Under the pieces are notes generated by a model that made no database searches, was not told the DNA's origin, and was given only the letters and a program-made list of their open reading frames with translations. A DNA stretch of 13,870 nt, taken from assembly GCA_029865665.1 (NCBI GenBank), contig JARXAV010000095.1, positions 1-13,870 on the forward strand, given 5' to 3'. Origin of the DNA: Flectobacillus sp. (GTDB taxonomy: Bacteria > Bacteroidota > Bacteroidia > Cytophagales > Spirosomataceae). Below are positions 1-7,910 of this stretch, one piece after another (position 1 is the stretch's first letter; every line of letters starts with the position of its first letter). The position numbers and the translations under genes were made by a program.

Positions 1-56
1 GTGTAGCATTAAAAGAGTCGGGATTAATTGGCCCTGTGGTTTTAAGAGTAGAATAG
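1..56 (+). CDS. C-terminal end of an upstream gene (partial)
   Basis: Reading from base 3, the sequence encodes VALKESGLIGPVVLRVE and then a TAG stop at 54-56. Only 17 residues are visible, so the family cannot be established. The ending ESGLIGPV followed by a beta strand resembles the C-termini of some large secreted glycoside hydrolases (GH2 or GH106 style), which would suit the carbohydrate genes downstream, but this is a guess from a short string. A well-formed terminator begins 25 bp after the stop, which supports this frame as the real gene end. The other two forward frames give less plausible ends. Confidence 0.5.
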   Translation, partial: VALKESGLIGPVVLRVE

Positions 57-80
57 TTTTTTTGGATAATGTTAATGTTC

Positions 81-119
81 AGCCCGACATCTTATGTTTA
101 TAGGATGTCGGCTTTTTTT
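81..119 (+). terminator. Intrinsic terminator of the upstream gene
   Basis: The 5' arm AGCCCGACATC (81-91) pairs with GATGTCGGCT (104-113), giving 10 base pairs with one bulged C. A run of seven T residues follows (113-119). It lies 25 bp after the TAG at 54-56, as expected for the end of the preceding transcription unit, so the receptor gene at 340 probably has its own promoter. Confidence 0.85.
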
Positions 120-243
120 GTACTGGTATCTAGTGATAAATAAATGCAGCTTTTGACGAGTTTTTTTTTAATAATTATGCATTATGGATTGATTTTGTCA
201 GTCAATAGAATAATTCTGGTAAAAAGAATGAAAATTCTAATGT

Positions 244-251
244 TAATTTTG
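244..251 (+). promoter_or_regulatory. Candidate -7 promoter element for the receptor gene
   Basis: TAATTTTG matches the Bacteroidota -7 consensus TAnnTTTG exactly and sits in the only space available for a promoter, between the upstream terminator and the receptor start. I see no convincing -33 TTTG at 19-21 bp upstream, so this is a single-box match in AT-rich DNA. If real, the transcript would carry a leader of about 80 nt that contains the hairpin at 285-327. Confidence 0.25.
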
Positions 252-284
252 TTTAATATAAAATTGGAAAAATTAAATAAAAAA

Positions 285-327
285 AGACCATTTCTAGGGC
301 AAGTAGAAACGGTCTGTCAATTTTTTT
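285..327 (+). promoter_or_regulatory. Terminator-like hairpin in the leader of the receptor gene
   Basis: AGACCATTTCT (285-295) pairs with AGAAACGGTCT (305-315), giving 10 of 11 pairs around a 9-nt loop. A GTCAA spacer and a run of seven T residues follow (321-327). The structure ends 12 bp before the ATG at 340. It could be an attenuator in the mRNA leader or the terminator of a short transcript from 120-284. The T-run starts 5 nt after the stem, which weakens it as a standard intrinsic terminator. Confidence 0.45.
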
Positions 328-339
328 GAAAACAAAAAA

Positions 340-3219
340 ATGTCTCAAAAACAATCACTCAAAAGTATGAAAAAAAATATTCCTAATCAATTTAAAAGAT
401 TACAAATGCTCTGTGTGGCAATGTTCCTTTTCTTAACCAGTATGGATGTCATTGGACAAAAAACGAACTTTTCTGGCAAAGTGGTAGATGAGAAAGGGGA
501 GGCTTTATCAGGTGTCAATATTGTAATTAAAGGTACTAAGAAAGGAACTGCAACAGATAGAACTGGTAAATTTAGTATTGAAGCTTCAAAAGGAAATACG
601 TTAGTTATTTCTTATATCAGCTATCAAACTAGAGAGGTTCTTTTAGGCGATGAGTTAGTGGTGAACGTTGTCTTGAATGAATCTACGGAAAAGCTAGATG
701 AAGTTATCGTAACTGGTCTTTTCGATGAACGAAAAAGATTGGGGGCTTCGGTATCAATTACAACCATGAATGTCAAGCAAATGGAGCGTTTAGCTCCTAA
801 TAGTGGGGAAGATTTGTTGCGTAATGTGCCAGGGATTTTCGTGAATTCTTCGGCAGGTGAAGTTCGTAGTCAGGTTTATACTCGTGGATTAGCTAATCGC
901 CCAAGTTATAACGATGACGTATCAGGCTTATACTATATTTCAATGCAAGAGGATGGTTTACCTATTTCAAACATATTCTTACCAACTTATACACACGATT
1001 TGTTTTACCGTACTGATGCAACTCTCAACCGTTTAGAAGCTGTTCGTGGCGGGACTGCCTCAATTGCTGGTGCAAATGCTCCAGGGGGTATTTTTAATTA
1101 TTTGTCAAAAACTGGAACAACTGTTTTTTCAGGTCTAGTTCGTCAGAAATTTGGTTTGGAAGGCGACGGTCGTAATTTTTATACCCGTAATGAAGTCAAT
1201 TTTGGTGGGCCATTAGCAAATGGTTGGACGTACAACGTGGGTGGTTTTTATAGACACGCCAGAGGAGCAAGAGACGTTGGCTATCCATTGAATTTTGGTG
1301 GACAAATAAAGGCTAACGTTCAGAAAAAATACGCTAAAGGTACTGTTACTCTGTACGCAAAATATTTGAATGACCATAACGGAACATTCTTAAATCTGAT
1401 TGGTAGAAATTTTGATAACCCAGAAATCGCTCCGCAGTTTTCAAATAATGATGCGTTTATTTTGCCAGCTAATGCTTCTCTTTCTACTAAAACAGGTGAT
1501 GGTGTAGCAATCAATTACAATCCAAAAGACCTTAATCATTCGATTGATGCGTCATTTGGTATGAATTGGAAACATGATTTAGGAAATGGTTTTTCCATTT
1601 CAAATAATGCTCGTTTCTCTCACAAAGAGCTAACATTGAATATCACACAAGCTACCACTCCAGCTCTTTTGACGGCGGTGCCAATCAACGGAAGTGTGGG
1701 TACAATTGCTGCGGGTGTTGGCACAATTACTTATCGAGATAATGTCACTAAACAAGTATTAGCGACGGTAGGTCGTAACACTCCTGCTCCAGTTTTTACG
1801 GTTTTAACCAATAATTTACCAAATCAAAATGTCATTGCAAATAGTGTATTGTATCAAGCAGCAGTAACAGGTAATCCAAAAGTAAATGAGTTTTTTGACC
1901 AAGTAGTACTCTCTAAAAAAATGGATAAAATGTCATTTAATTTGGGAGCATTCTTTGGATATTCTGACGTAGCAAGATTCTCACAAGGAGCTGGGGGTGG
2001 TACACTTTCTACGCTTGAAAGCCAACCACGTTTATTGGATGTTTCGGTGACAGCACCCAACGGAACGGTTCGTCAAATTACCAGTCCAGAGGGATATTTT
2101 AAAGTAGGAGGGTTCCTTGGTTACAATGATTATTCTTACCGAAAAATCAACTTTGCACCGTTTATGGCTGCATCTTGGCAAATAACCGATAAATTAAATT
2201 TTGATGTCGGTTTACGTTTAGAGAACAATGTTAACCAAGGTTCTAATTTTATCAGAGTTTCTCACACAACTGCCGATGGTGGATATGACGGAAATTTACT
2301 GACTACGTATGACAACAACTATTTCAAAGACCCGAAAGAAATTGCGTATAAATACAATAATACAACCCTGTCATATTCGGCGGCATTTAACTACTTGATT
2401 TCGGAAAAACAGTCTATTTATGCTCGTTATTCAGTGGGTAGAAAAGCTCCTGAAGCCAATGCTTTCACGGGTATTGATTCTGACGCAAGATTGGCTATCA
2501 CTGAATCTATTCCACAGAATATCTCGCAAGTTGAAATTGGGTATAAATTGAGAACTAATAAAGTTGAAATGGCAATTACTCCGTTTTATAGTTTGTTGAG
2601 TAATATTTTTACGGGCTTTTCTTCACAAGATGCTAACGGTGTATTGTATGCGTTACAACCGTATTACAACAGTTTGGAAACACAGGGTTTGGAGGCAGAA
2701 GCGACATTTAATTTCTCAAATCATTTCAGTACACGTGTTGCTACGACTTTCCAAAGTACAAAGTTTCCACAATTCAAAGTTTCAACAGCAGGCCCAACTA
2801 CTTCTAAAGACGACGATACTTTCTTTGATTATTCTGGAAAGAACGGTGACTTAACACCTAGCGTAATGGTGAATATTACACCAACATACAGCACAGATAA
2901 ATTCTATGCAATGTTAACGTATTCGTACATTGGCGACCGTTGGGCTAATGCTCCAAATGCGTTCAAATTGCCAGCTTATTCTCAGTTCGATCTTTCATTG
3001 GGTTACGACCTCAATAAAAACTTATCATTGAGTGCCAATGTCAATAATTTAACAAATACGGTTGGTATTATGACTTGGGGAGCTCCAGGTGGTTTCCCAA
3101 ATACGTATGCTAGAACTGATTTTAGTGTTGCTCAAAAAGAAGCGAATAAAGATGCTTATTTCCCGATTGGTGGTACGCAGCCAAGATCTTATTTCTTAAC
3201 TGCTACGTATAAATTCTAA
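340..3219 (+). CDS. TonB-dependent outer-membrane receptor with carboxypeptidase-regulatory-like domain
   Basis: This is an outer-membrane active transporter, energised by TonB, for a ligand too large or scarce for porins. The 959 residues read as follows: a signal peptide (hydrophobic core about 21-36, cleavage probably near GQ at 39-40), a carboxypeptidase-D-regulatory-like beta-sandwich (about 43-115, with GTKKGTATDRTGKFSI at 65-80), a TonB-box-like DEVIVTG (120-126), a plug domain (about 128-250, with LLRNVPGIFV and EAVRGGTASIAGANAPGG), then a beta barrel ending in the aromatic C-terminal FLTATYKF. The ATG at 367 (residue 10, MKKN) is an equally plausible start and shortens a long n-region. 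No SusD-like lipoprotein gene follows; a terminator sits directly after the stop, so this is a solo receptor and not a classical SusCD pair. Its neighbours suggest a glycoside ligand, but the sequence alone would also allow other ligands such as a siderophore. Confidence 0.93.
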   Translation: MSQKQSLKSMKKNIPNQFKRLQMLCVAMFLFLTSMDVIGQKTNFSGKVVDEKGEALSGVNIVIKGTKKGTATDRTGKFSIEASKGNTLVISYISYQTREVLLGDELVVNVVLNESTEKLDEVIVTGLFDERKRLGASVSITTMNVKQMERLAPNSGEDLLRNVPGIFVNSSAGEVRSQVYTRGLANRPSYNDDVSGLYYISMQEDGLPISNIFLPTYTHDLFYRTDATLNRLEAVRGGTASIAGANAPGGIFNYLSKTGTTVFSGLVRQKFGLEGDGRNFYTRNEVNFGGPLANGWTYNVGGFYRHARGARDVGYPLNFGGQIKANVQKKYAKGTVTLYAKYLNDHNGTFLNLIGRNFDNPEIAPQFSNNDAFILPANASLSTKTGDGVAINYNPKDLNHSIDASFGMNWKHDLGNGFSISNNARFSHKELTLNITQATTPALLTAVPINGSVGTIAAGVGTITYRDNVTKQVLATVGRNTPAPVFTVLTNNLPNQNVIANSVLYQAAVTGNPKVNEFFDQVVLSKKMDKMSFNLGAFFGYSDVARFSQGAGGGTLSTLESQPRLLDVSVTAPNGTVRQITSPEGYFKVGGFLGYNDYSYRKINFAPFMAASWQITDKLNFDVGLRLENNVNQGSNFIRVSHTTADGGYDGNLLTTYDNNYFKDPKEIAYKYNNTTLSYSAAFNYLISEKQSIYARYSVGRKAPEANAFTGIDSDARLAITESIPQNISQVEIGYKLRTNKVEMAITPFYSLLSNIFTGFSSQDANGVLYALQPYYNSLETQGLEAEATFNFSNHFSTRVATTFQSTKFPQFKVSTAGPTTSKDDDTFFDYSGKNGDLTPSVMVNITPTYSTDKFYAMLTYSYIGDRWANAPNAFKLPAYSQFDLSLGYDLNKNLSLSANVNNLTNTVGIMTWGAPGGFPNTYARTDFSVAQKEANKDAYFPIGGTQPRSYFLTATYKF

Positions 3220-3222
3220 TTC

Positions 3223-3261
3223 GTTTTGGGGAATGGATAAGGTCATTCCTCAAAACTTTTT
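3223..3261 (+). terminator. Intrinsic terminator of the receptor gene
   Basis: GTTTTGGGGAATG (3223-3235) pairs with CATTCCTCAAAAC (3244-3256) in a 13-bp stem with a single G-U pair and an 8-nt loop, followed by TTTTT. It begins 3 bp after the TAA of the receptor gene. It separates receptor transcription from the GH43 gene downstream. Confidence 0.9.
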
Positions 3262-3301
3262 CAGTCGTTTGTTTCGTAATGGTCATGAAAACTATTTAGT
3301 T

Positions 3302-3366
3302 AAAACTATAAGGTTTTGGTTAAAGTCTGACTATAAAGTTATTACAAACTAAACCTTATAGGTTTT
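3302..3366. repeat. Inverted repeat of the CCTATAAGG family, copy 1
   Basis: CTATAAGGTTT (3306-3316) is repeated in inverse as AAACCTTATAG (3351-3361), an 11-bp perfect match within AT-rich flanks and about 34 bp apart. The same core occurs as a longer inverted repeat after the GMC oxidoreductase gene (10197-10247). Both copies sit between transcription units and neither is followed by a T-run, so they look like a dispersed intergenic element and not ordinary terminators. Confidence 0.6.
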
Positions 3367-3412
3367 ACACCAAGTTATTTTGTCCTATTACTTACTTAAA
3401 ATAATGTGTTAT

Positions 3413-5035
3413 ATGTCCCTAAAAGCAAGGTTGTTTCTGCAAAAAAAGTCTTTTACACTCACGACTATCGTGGTATTCTTGGCGACGTTTTCTTTTGCAC
3501 AGGTTACTTACAAGAACCCTATTTTACCAGGTTTTTATCCAGATCCAAGTATTTGTAAAGTAGGAGATGACTACTACATGGTGAATAGTAGTTTTGGCTA
3601 TTTCCCAGCAGTACCGCTTTGGCATAGTAAAAACTTGGTCAATTGGGAACAGATCTCTTATGTATTGAATAGAAAAGAGCAGGTAGAGCTTAGTAAAGCC
3701 CAAACTACATTGGGGATTTTTGCCCCTACAATTCGCTACAATAAGGGCGTATTCTATATGATTACGACTAACATTACGGATAAAGGAAATTTTTATGTTA
3801 CCACAAAAGACCCACGGGGAGAATGGTCGAAGCCTATTTGGATTGATGCTCCAGGGATTGACCCAAGTCTTTTTTTTGATGACGACGGTAAAGCTTATGT
3901 AACCTCTACACAAAACTGGGGAGCAATAAAAAACGGGATTGTAATGTCTGAAATAGATATTGCTACGGGAAAATTGTTAACTCAGCCTAAAAGCATTTGG
4001 TTAGGCACGGGTGGGAGATACCCAGAAGGGCCTCATATTTATAAAAAAGATGGCTACTATTATTTGATGATTGCCGAAGGTGGTACTGAATATGGTCATA
4101 AAATTACGATGGCTCGTAGTAAAGACATTTGGGGCGTTTATGAAAGTAATCCTGCGAATCCTATTATTACTCATGCCAATGCAAGTGGTGAGTCGAACCC
4201 GATTCAAGGAGTTGGGCATGGGGATATGGTTCAGACGAATGAGGGTTCATGGTTTTTGGTGATGCTGGGTTTTAGACCTTTAGATAGTCACCAATTTTTG
4301 GGAAGAGAAACATTTTTAGCTCCCGTTGTTTGGAAGGAAAATGAATTTCCTGTAGTAAATGGCAATGGTACAATTGCGTTGGAAATGAAATGTGATAAGC
4401 TTCCAGAGGCTGTAAAAGTACAGAAGTTCGACCAAGAGGAAACGTTTAATCGGGAAGTATTGGGGCTTGAATGGAACTATATAAACAACCCAATCATACA
4501 GAATTATTCGCTTACAGAGCGTAAAGGATTTTTGAGATTGCACGGAAGTGAAAAATCGTTGAGCCAAAATCCAGAAGTCACTTTTGTCGGACGCAGACAA
4601 CAGCACTTTGATTTTACTACAACTACAACGCTTGATTTTAATCCAACAACTGCCAATGAAGAAGCAGGCATCACGATGTATCGAGATGCTCAACATCATT
4701 ATAAATTATATATTCAGACAACAGGCAAGAAACGAGAGCTCGTATTGGCTTATCATATCGGCAATATCAAGGCAGTTGAGAAAAGAGTAACCCTAAAATC
4801 GGGTACGGTCAAATTAAGTGTATCGGGTACTCAAGAGTTCTATGAACTTGGATTTTCACAAGGAAATGCTCCTTTAACGACGTTAGGAAAAGTCCAAACT
4901 CGTTACCTGAGTTTTGAAACTGCTGGCGGTATGACTGGCGTGTACATTGGCCTTTATGCCACGGGTAATGGTTCGACCGCTAAAACTCCCGCTGATTTTG
5001 ATGATTTTAGCTATAAACCAGTTACAGCTAAGTGA
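3413..5035 (+). CDS. Secreted glycoside hydrolase family 43 (beta-xylosidase / alpha-L-arabinofuranosidase)
   Basis: This is an inverting glycosidase that removes xylosyl or arabinosyl residues, acting in the periplasm or on the cell surface. I start at the ATG at 3413 (540 aa) because it gives a clean signal peptide: KARLFLQKK, then a hydrophobic stretch, then cleavage near FSFA-Q. In-frame starts at 3404 (ATG) and 3380 (TTG) only add residues. The N-terminal five-bladed propeller carries all three GH43 carboxylates: the base Asp in FYPDPS (D44), the pKa-modulating Asp in GIDPSLFFDDDG (D150) and the acid Glu in RYPEGPHIY (E205). The C-terminal half (about 345-535) looks like the concanavalin-A-like beta-sandwich found in GH43 xylosidases. 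It lies between the receptor terminator and the deglycosidase operon with a 236-bp gap downstream, so it is probably a separate transcript. Xylose versus arabinose specificity cannot be called. Confidence 0.92.
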   Translation: MSLKARLFLQKKSFTLTTIVVFLATFSFAQVTYKNPILPGFYPDPSICKVGDDYYMVNSSFGYFPAVPLWHSKNLVNWEQISYVLNRKEQVELSKAQTTLGIFAPTIRYNKGVFYMITTNITDKGNFYVTTKDPRGEWSKPIWIDAPGIDPSLFFDDDGKAYVTSTQNWGAIKNGIVMSEIDIATGKLLTQPKSIWLGTGGRYPEGPHIYKKDGYYYLMIAEGGTEYGHKITMARSKDIWGVYESNPANPIITHANASGESNPIQGVGHGDMVQTNEGSWFLVMLGFRPLDSHQFLGRETFLAPVVWKENEFPVVNGNGTIALEMKCDKLPEAVKVQKFDQEETFNREVLGLEWNYINNPIIQNYSLTERKGFLRLHGSEKSLSQNPEVTFVGRRQQHFDFTTTTTLDFNPTTANEEAGITMYRDAQHHYKLYIQTTGKKRELVLAYHIGNIKAVEKRVTLKSGTVKLSVSGTQEFYELGFSQGNAPLTTLGKVQTRYLSFETAGGMTGVYIGLYATGNGSTAKTPADFDDFSYKPVTAK

Positions 5036-5196
5036 TGATTCAAAATTATGAATTTTAAATTTTGGATTTAATAATCTAGCGGCTAGTATTTTATAGGAAA
5101 AATAAAAATTAGACTAAACTGACTTTTTGTGTAAAAGCTTAATTGTTAAGACATTAAATTCAGAATTCAACATCCAAAATTTAAAACTCAGTATCA
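5030..5196. repeat. Long-spaced AT-rich inverted repeat after the GH43 gene
   Basis: TTTTAAATTTTGGAT (5053-5067) recurs in perfect inverse at 5172-5186, 15 bp each. Further out, AAGTGAT (5030-5036, overlapping the GH43 stop) matches ATCACTT (5192-5198) after a gap. The interior of about 100 bp has no ORF but contains a small CTAGCGGCTAG palindrome (5076-5086). The layout suggests a MITE-like remnant or a large mRNA 3' hairpin. It fills most of the gap before the deglycosidase operon, whose promoter must lie in it or just after it. I found no clear promoter boxes. Confidence 0.5.
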
Positions 5197-5271
5197 CTTA
5201 CTTAATTATGTCGAGGTACTTAAATCCTCAAGCAAATACACACGATTAAACAATTCTAACAATAAAAGCGA

Positions 5272-5706
5272 ATGGCTGTAAAATTCTTAAAACTGGGTTT
5301 TGACAAGAGAGTATTGCGTCAAGAAAGTTTCAAAAACCTCTATCTTAACGATAATAAAGTAGGATTTAATCTTGGGATAAGATTGAACTATTACCGTGGT
5401 CAACACCTCTCTACGATAGAAAGACTTGACGTAAAAGTAGATGGAGAGCTTATCGCTCAAGACCTTATCTTGTTTTGTATCAACGATAAAAAATTTACCA
5501 TTCCACAATTAAAAGACCTTTTTGCAGAGTTCTGGGCATTCCGAAAGACGGCTAATCTCGAAATTTATAATGGTGGCTTGTCTGAGGGAGAACACGATAT
5601 AGAGCTAATTCTGGAACTTCGTATTCCATACATGAAGTTCGCCCCACGCACGTATGGTTCATTAAATAGCACCGTGCATAAAACAATGGTTTTAACTAAT
5701 AATTAA
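5272..5706 (+). CDS. C-glycoside deglycosidase beta subunit (DUF6379 family)
   Basis: This is the small partner of a two-subunit enzyme that cleaves 3-oxo-glycosides, including C-C-linked ones, by elimination. The 144-aa all-beta protein has the features I associate with DUF6379: an N-terminal FKNLYLND, YYRGQHLSTIERLDVKVDGE (40-59), a central FWAFRKTANLEIYNGGL (86-102), and the GEHDIELILELRIPYMKF segment (106-123) with its RI-Y-M end. Its length is typical, and it has no signal peptide, so it is cytoplasmic. The ATG at 5272 is the natural start. The alpha-subunit gene starts 7 bp after its stop, preceded by GGAAG, and this beta-alpha pairing is the main support for the assignment. No biochemical function should be assigned to the beta subunit on its own; in characterised pairs it completes the complex and the active-site entrance. 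Confidence 0.82.
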   Translation: MAVKFLKLGFDKRVLRQESFKNLYLNDNKVGFNLGIRLNYYRGQHLSTIERLDVKVDGELIAQDLILFCINDKKFTIPQLKDLFAEFWAFRKTANLEIYNGGLSEGEHDIELILELRIPYMKFAPRTYGSLNSTVHKTMVLTNN

Positions 5707-5713
5707 GGAAGTA

Positions 5714-6697
5714 ATGACACATTCAAAAATAGATTTAGGAGTTTCTTTATATGGGTTTACAGAGTTGTGGGCAACCGACGATTCATTTGGTTTTGAAGAG
5801 ATGTTCAAGGAATTGAACCGTTTAGGCATTACCAAATTTGAAATTGTGGGTTCGCAAATGTTCAGCAATTATCCAATAGCTTCTGATGATGAAATTAATC
5901 ATTTGTTAGAGTTGTGTAAACAATATGAAGTTACTCCTTTTAGTTATGCTGGACAAGTGGACGGTGGCAAGTATTCAGACCATGACATGACCGATGAAGA
6001 AATCATGTCGGAAGCCACTTTCGATTTGATGTCAGCTTATAAATTAGGTTGCAAATATATGCGTGGCTATGGAATTCCGAACCATTTGGCTCCGCAAGTG
6101 GCAAAAATGGCTGAATACTATGATATAAAAGTGGGTTTTGAAATTCACGCACCATCCAAACCAAGCGATGCAAAAGTGCAAGAATTGGTTAAAATCATCA
6201 AAGAATCTGGTTCAAAATACATTGGTCTAGTACCCGACTTTGGCTGTTTTATCGAACGTCCGAATCCACTAATGTTACAAGGTTTTGTAGATGCTGGAGC
6301 TAATACGGAGATTGTTAATTTCATCGTAGAAAATCGTCATACAGGTTATACCGAAGAAAGCCTTTGGGCAAAAGTCCAAGAAATGGGAGGGGGGACTGTC
6401 GAAAAACTGGCTATTAGCCAAATGTTTGGCTTTTTAAGTTTTGCCCCTGCCGATTTAGAAGGATTTAAAACTTTATTACCTTACTGTCATTATTTCCATG
6501 GTAAGTTTTATCATATTGGAGAAGATTGCATAGAAACAACCATTCCCTATGATAAACTCATTAAAATGATTGTCGAGTCAGGTTTTGAGGGCGTAATTAT
6601 GACGGAATACGAAGGTCACTGTTTTTATTTAAATGACGCTTCGGAACAAATTGAACGGCATTTGTTAATGGAAAAGAATATTTTACAAAATCTATAA
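5714..6697 (+). CDS. C-glycoside deglycosidase alpha subunit, TIM-barrel sugar-isomerase-like
   Basis: This is the catalytic subunit: a metal-dependent TIM barrel of the sugar-phosphate isomerase/epimerase (xylose-isomerase-like) fold. Within that fold, the C-glycoside deglycosidases use a divalent metal and a His base to expel the aglycone from a 3-oxo-sugar. At 327 aa it has the usual length and no signal peptide. Likely metal ligands, by analogy with the fold, are E143 in GFEIHAP, D175 in VPDFG, a His in HYFHGKF (H262) and E298 in MTEYEGH. H145, two residues after E143, is the candidate catalytic base. It follows the beta-subunit gene by 7 bp and precedes the transporter by 26 bp, in one operon with an FAD sugar dehydrogenase able to make the 3-oxo substrate. 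An ordinary sugar epimerase cannot be excluded from the fold alone, but the DUF6379 partner argues against it. Confidence 0.82.
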   Translation: MTHSKIDLGVSLYGFTELWATDDSFGFEEMFKELNRLGITKFEIVGSQMFSNYPIASDDEINHLLELCKQYEVTPFSYAGQVDGGKYSDHDMTDEEIMSEATFDLMSAYKLGCKYMRGYGIPNHLAPQVAKMAEYYDIKVGFEIHAPSKPSDAKVQELVKIIKESGSKYIGLVPDFGCFIERPNPLMLQGFVDAGANTEIVNFIVENRHTGYTEESLWAKVQEMGGGTVEKLAISQMFGFLSFAPADLEGFKTLLPYCHYFHGKFYHIGEDCIETTIPYDKLIKMIVESGFEGVIMTEYEGHCFYLNDASEQIERHLLMEKNILQNL

Positions 6698-6723
6698 TCA
6701 CTTCTTAATAGCAAGAAAAAGCA

Positions 6724-7902
6724 ATGAACGAACTAACCTTCAAAAAAGCTGGAATACCGCAGGCACTGATCATTATTTTTATCAATATGCTGCCCATGAT
6801 GGCAATCATTACCCTTGTGCCGATTGTACCTGCCATTATTAGTAATTTCAAGGATATTCCTAATATTCAGGTACTTGCTCCTATGTCGTTGGCGGCTCCA
6901 GGGCTTTGCGTTGCCTTGCTTTCGCCTTATGCAGGATATTTGGCAGATAAAATAGGTCGTCGTAAACTGCTATTAATATTTACCTTGCTTTATGGAATAG
7001 GCGGTATTATCCCTTTTTTCATTCAAAGTTTTCCGTTGTTGCTTGCTAGTAGATTTGTGTTAGGAATTGGTGAAGCCTTTATTCTTACAATTGGGAGTGC
7101 GTTGTGGGGGGATTATTACGACGAAGCTTCTCGAAAAAAATGGATTGTAGTCCAAAGTATCACGGGTACTTTTTTAGCCGCTCTTTTACTTTCGTTGAGT
7201 GGCTATTTGGCAAATTACGGCTGGAATTACCCGTTTTTGGTTTATGGAATCGCCTTTGTGATTTTCATTACGTCCTATATTTTCATTTTTGAGCCGACCG
7301 TTGTTGTCAAAAATGAAGCTAAAACAGATGCTCCCAAAGCGACATTATCGTTTAAGTTAATTGGAGTTTTGTGCGGAACTACCTTTTTGGCTGCCATCGT
7401 TTACTTTGCTTATACCCTTCATTTTTCGTTGGTGTTAGATACCATCGGAATCAAAGACAATGCTAAAATTGGCAATTTTACGGCCATTTCCAGTATGGGA
7501 GCTCCTGTGGGTGCTTTGTTATATCGCTTTGTTTCTAAAAAAAATATGTACATTCAGTTGGGATTGATGGGGCTTTTCTACACGCTGGGCTATATTGGAA
7601 CAGGCTTTGCCCACGACGAAACATGGGTAGTTGTAGCTGGTTTTGCTGCACAAATGGGCGTTGGATTAACGTTTCCTGTCTTAATGCCTTGGAGTTTGAG
7701 TAAATTACCTGCTGAATTTAGAGGACGTGGAATGGGCTTCTGGACAACTTCGTTTTTCTTGGGTCAGTTTGTTTCTCCATTGGTTTTATCGGGTATCAAA
7801 AGTATCTCAGGGGGCTTATTGCAGGCTTATGTTGTTTTAGGGGTTATTTGTTTACTTACCGTACTTATTAATTTATTCTATTCATCTAAAAAGGAAGTTT
7901 AA
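6724..7902 (+). CDS. Major facilitator superfamily transporter
   Basis: This is an inner-membrane secondary transporter of 392 aa. Its hydrophobicity fits 12 transmembrane helices in two halves, separated by a charged loop near 195-210 (VVVKNEAKTDAPKA). MFS motif A is visible as GYLADKIGRRK at 71-81 between helices 2 and 3. The nearest look-alikes are drug- and sugar-type MFS carriers, so the substrate cannot be read from the sequence. It sits between the cytoplasmic deglycosidase genes and the exported dehydrogenase genes (26 bp after the alpha subunit, 8 bp before the small dehydrogenase subunit). The simplest inference is that it carries an oxidised glycoside or the released sugar or aglycone across the inner membrane. 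Efflux of the aglycone is an alternative. Confidence 0.88.
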   Translation: MNELTFKKAGIPQALIIIFINMLPMMAIITLVPIVPAIISNFKDIPNIQVLAPMSLAAPGLCVALLSPYAGYLADKIGRRKLLLIFTLLYGIGGIIPFFIQSFPLLLASRFVLGIGEAFILTIGSALWGDYYDEASRKKWIVVQSITGTFLAALLLSLSGYLANYGWNYPFLVYGIAFVIFITSYIFIFEPTVVVKNEAKTDAPKATLSFKLIGVLCGTTFLAAIVYFAYTLHFSLVLDTIGIKDNAKIGNFTAISSMGAPVGALLYRFVSKKNMYIQLGLMGLFYTLGYIGTGFAHDETWVVVAGFAAQMGVGLTFPVLMPWSLSKLPAEFRGRGMGFWTTSFFLGQFVSPLVLSGIKSISGGLLQAYVVLGVICLLTVLINLFYSSKKEV

Positions 7903-7910
7903 TTAAGAAT

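Noticed and set aside
144..329. 61-aa ORF before the receptor gene
   Set aside because: It is low-complexity AT-rich sequence, runs straight through the leader hairpin and T-run, and resembles no family.
340..3219. Classical SusC of a SusCD pair
   Set aside because: No SusD-like gene follows, and a strong terminator lies directly after the stop codon.
3380..3412. TTG (3380) or ATG (3404) start for the GH43 gene
   Set aside because: They place 11 or 3 extra residues before an already complete signal peptide starting at the ATG at 3413.
5213..5229. GAGG-n9-CCTC palindrome as an AraC operator upstream of the deglycosidase operon
   Set aside because: Only four outer base pairs match with few inner ones, AraC sites are usually direct repeats, and no second copy was found near the other genes.
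5714..6697. Ordinary sugar-phosphate epimerase or inosose-type isomerase
   Set aside because: The fold alone would allow it, but the adjacent DUF6379-like gene and the sugar dehydrogenase in the same operon fit a deglycosidase better. It remains the main alternative.
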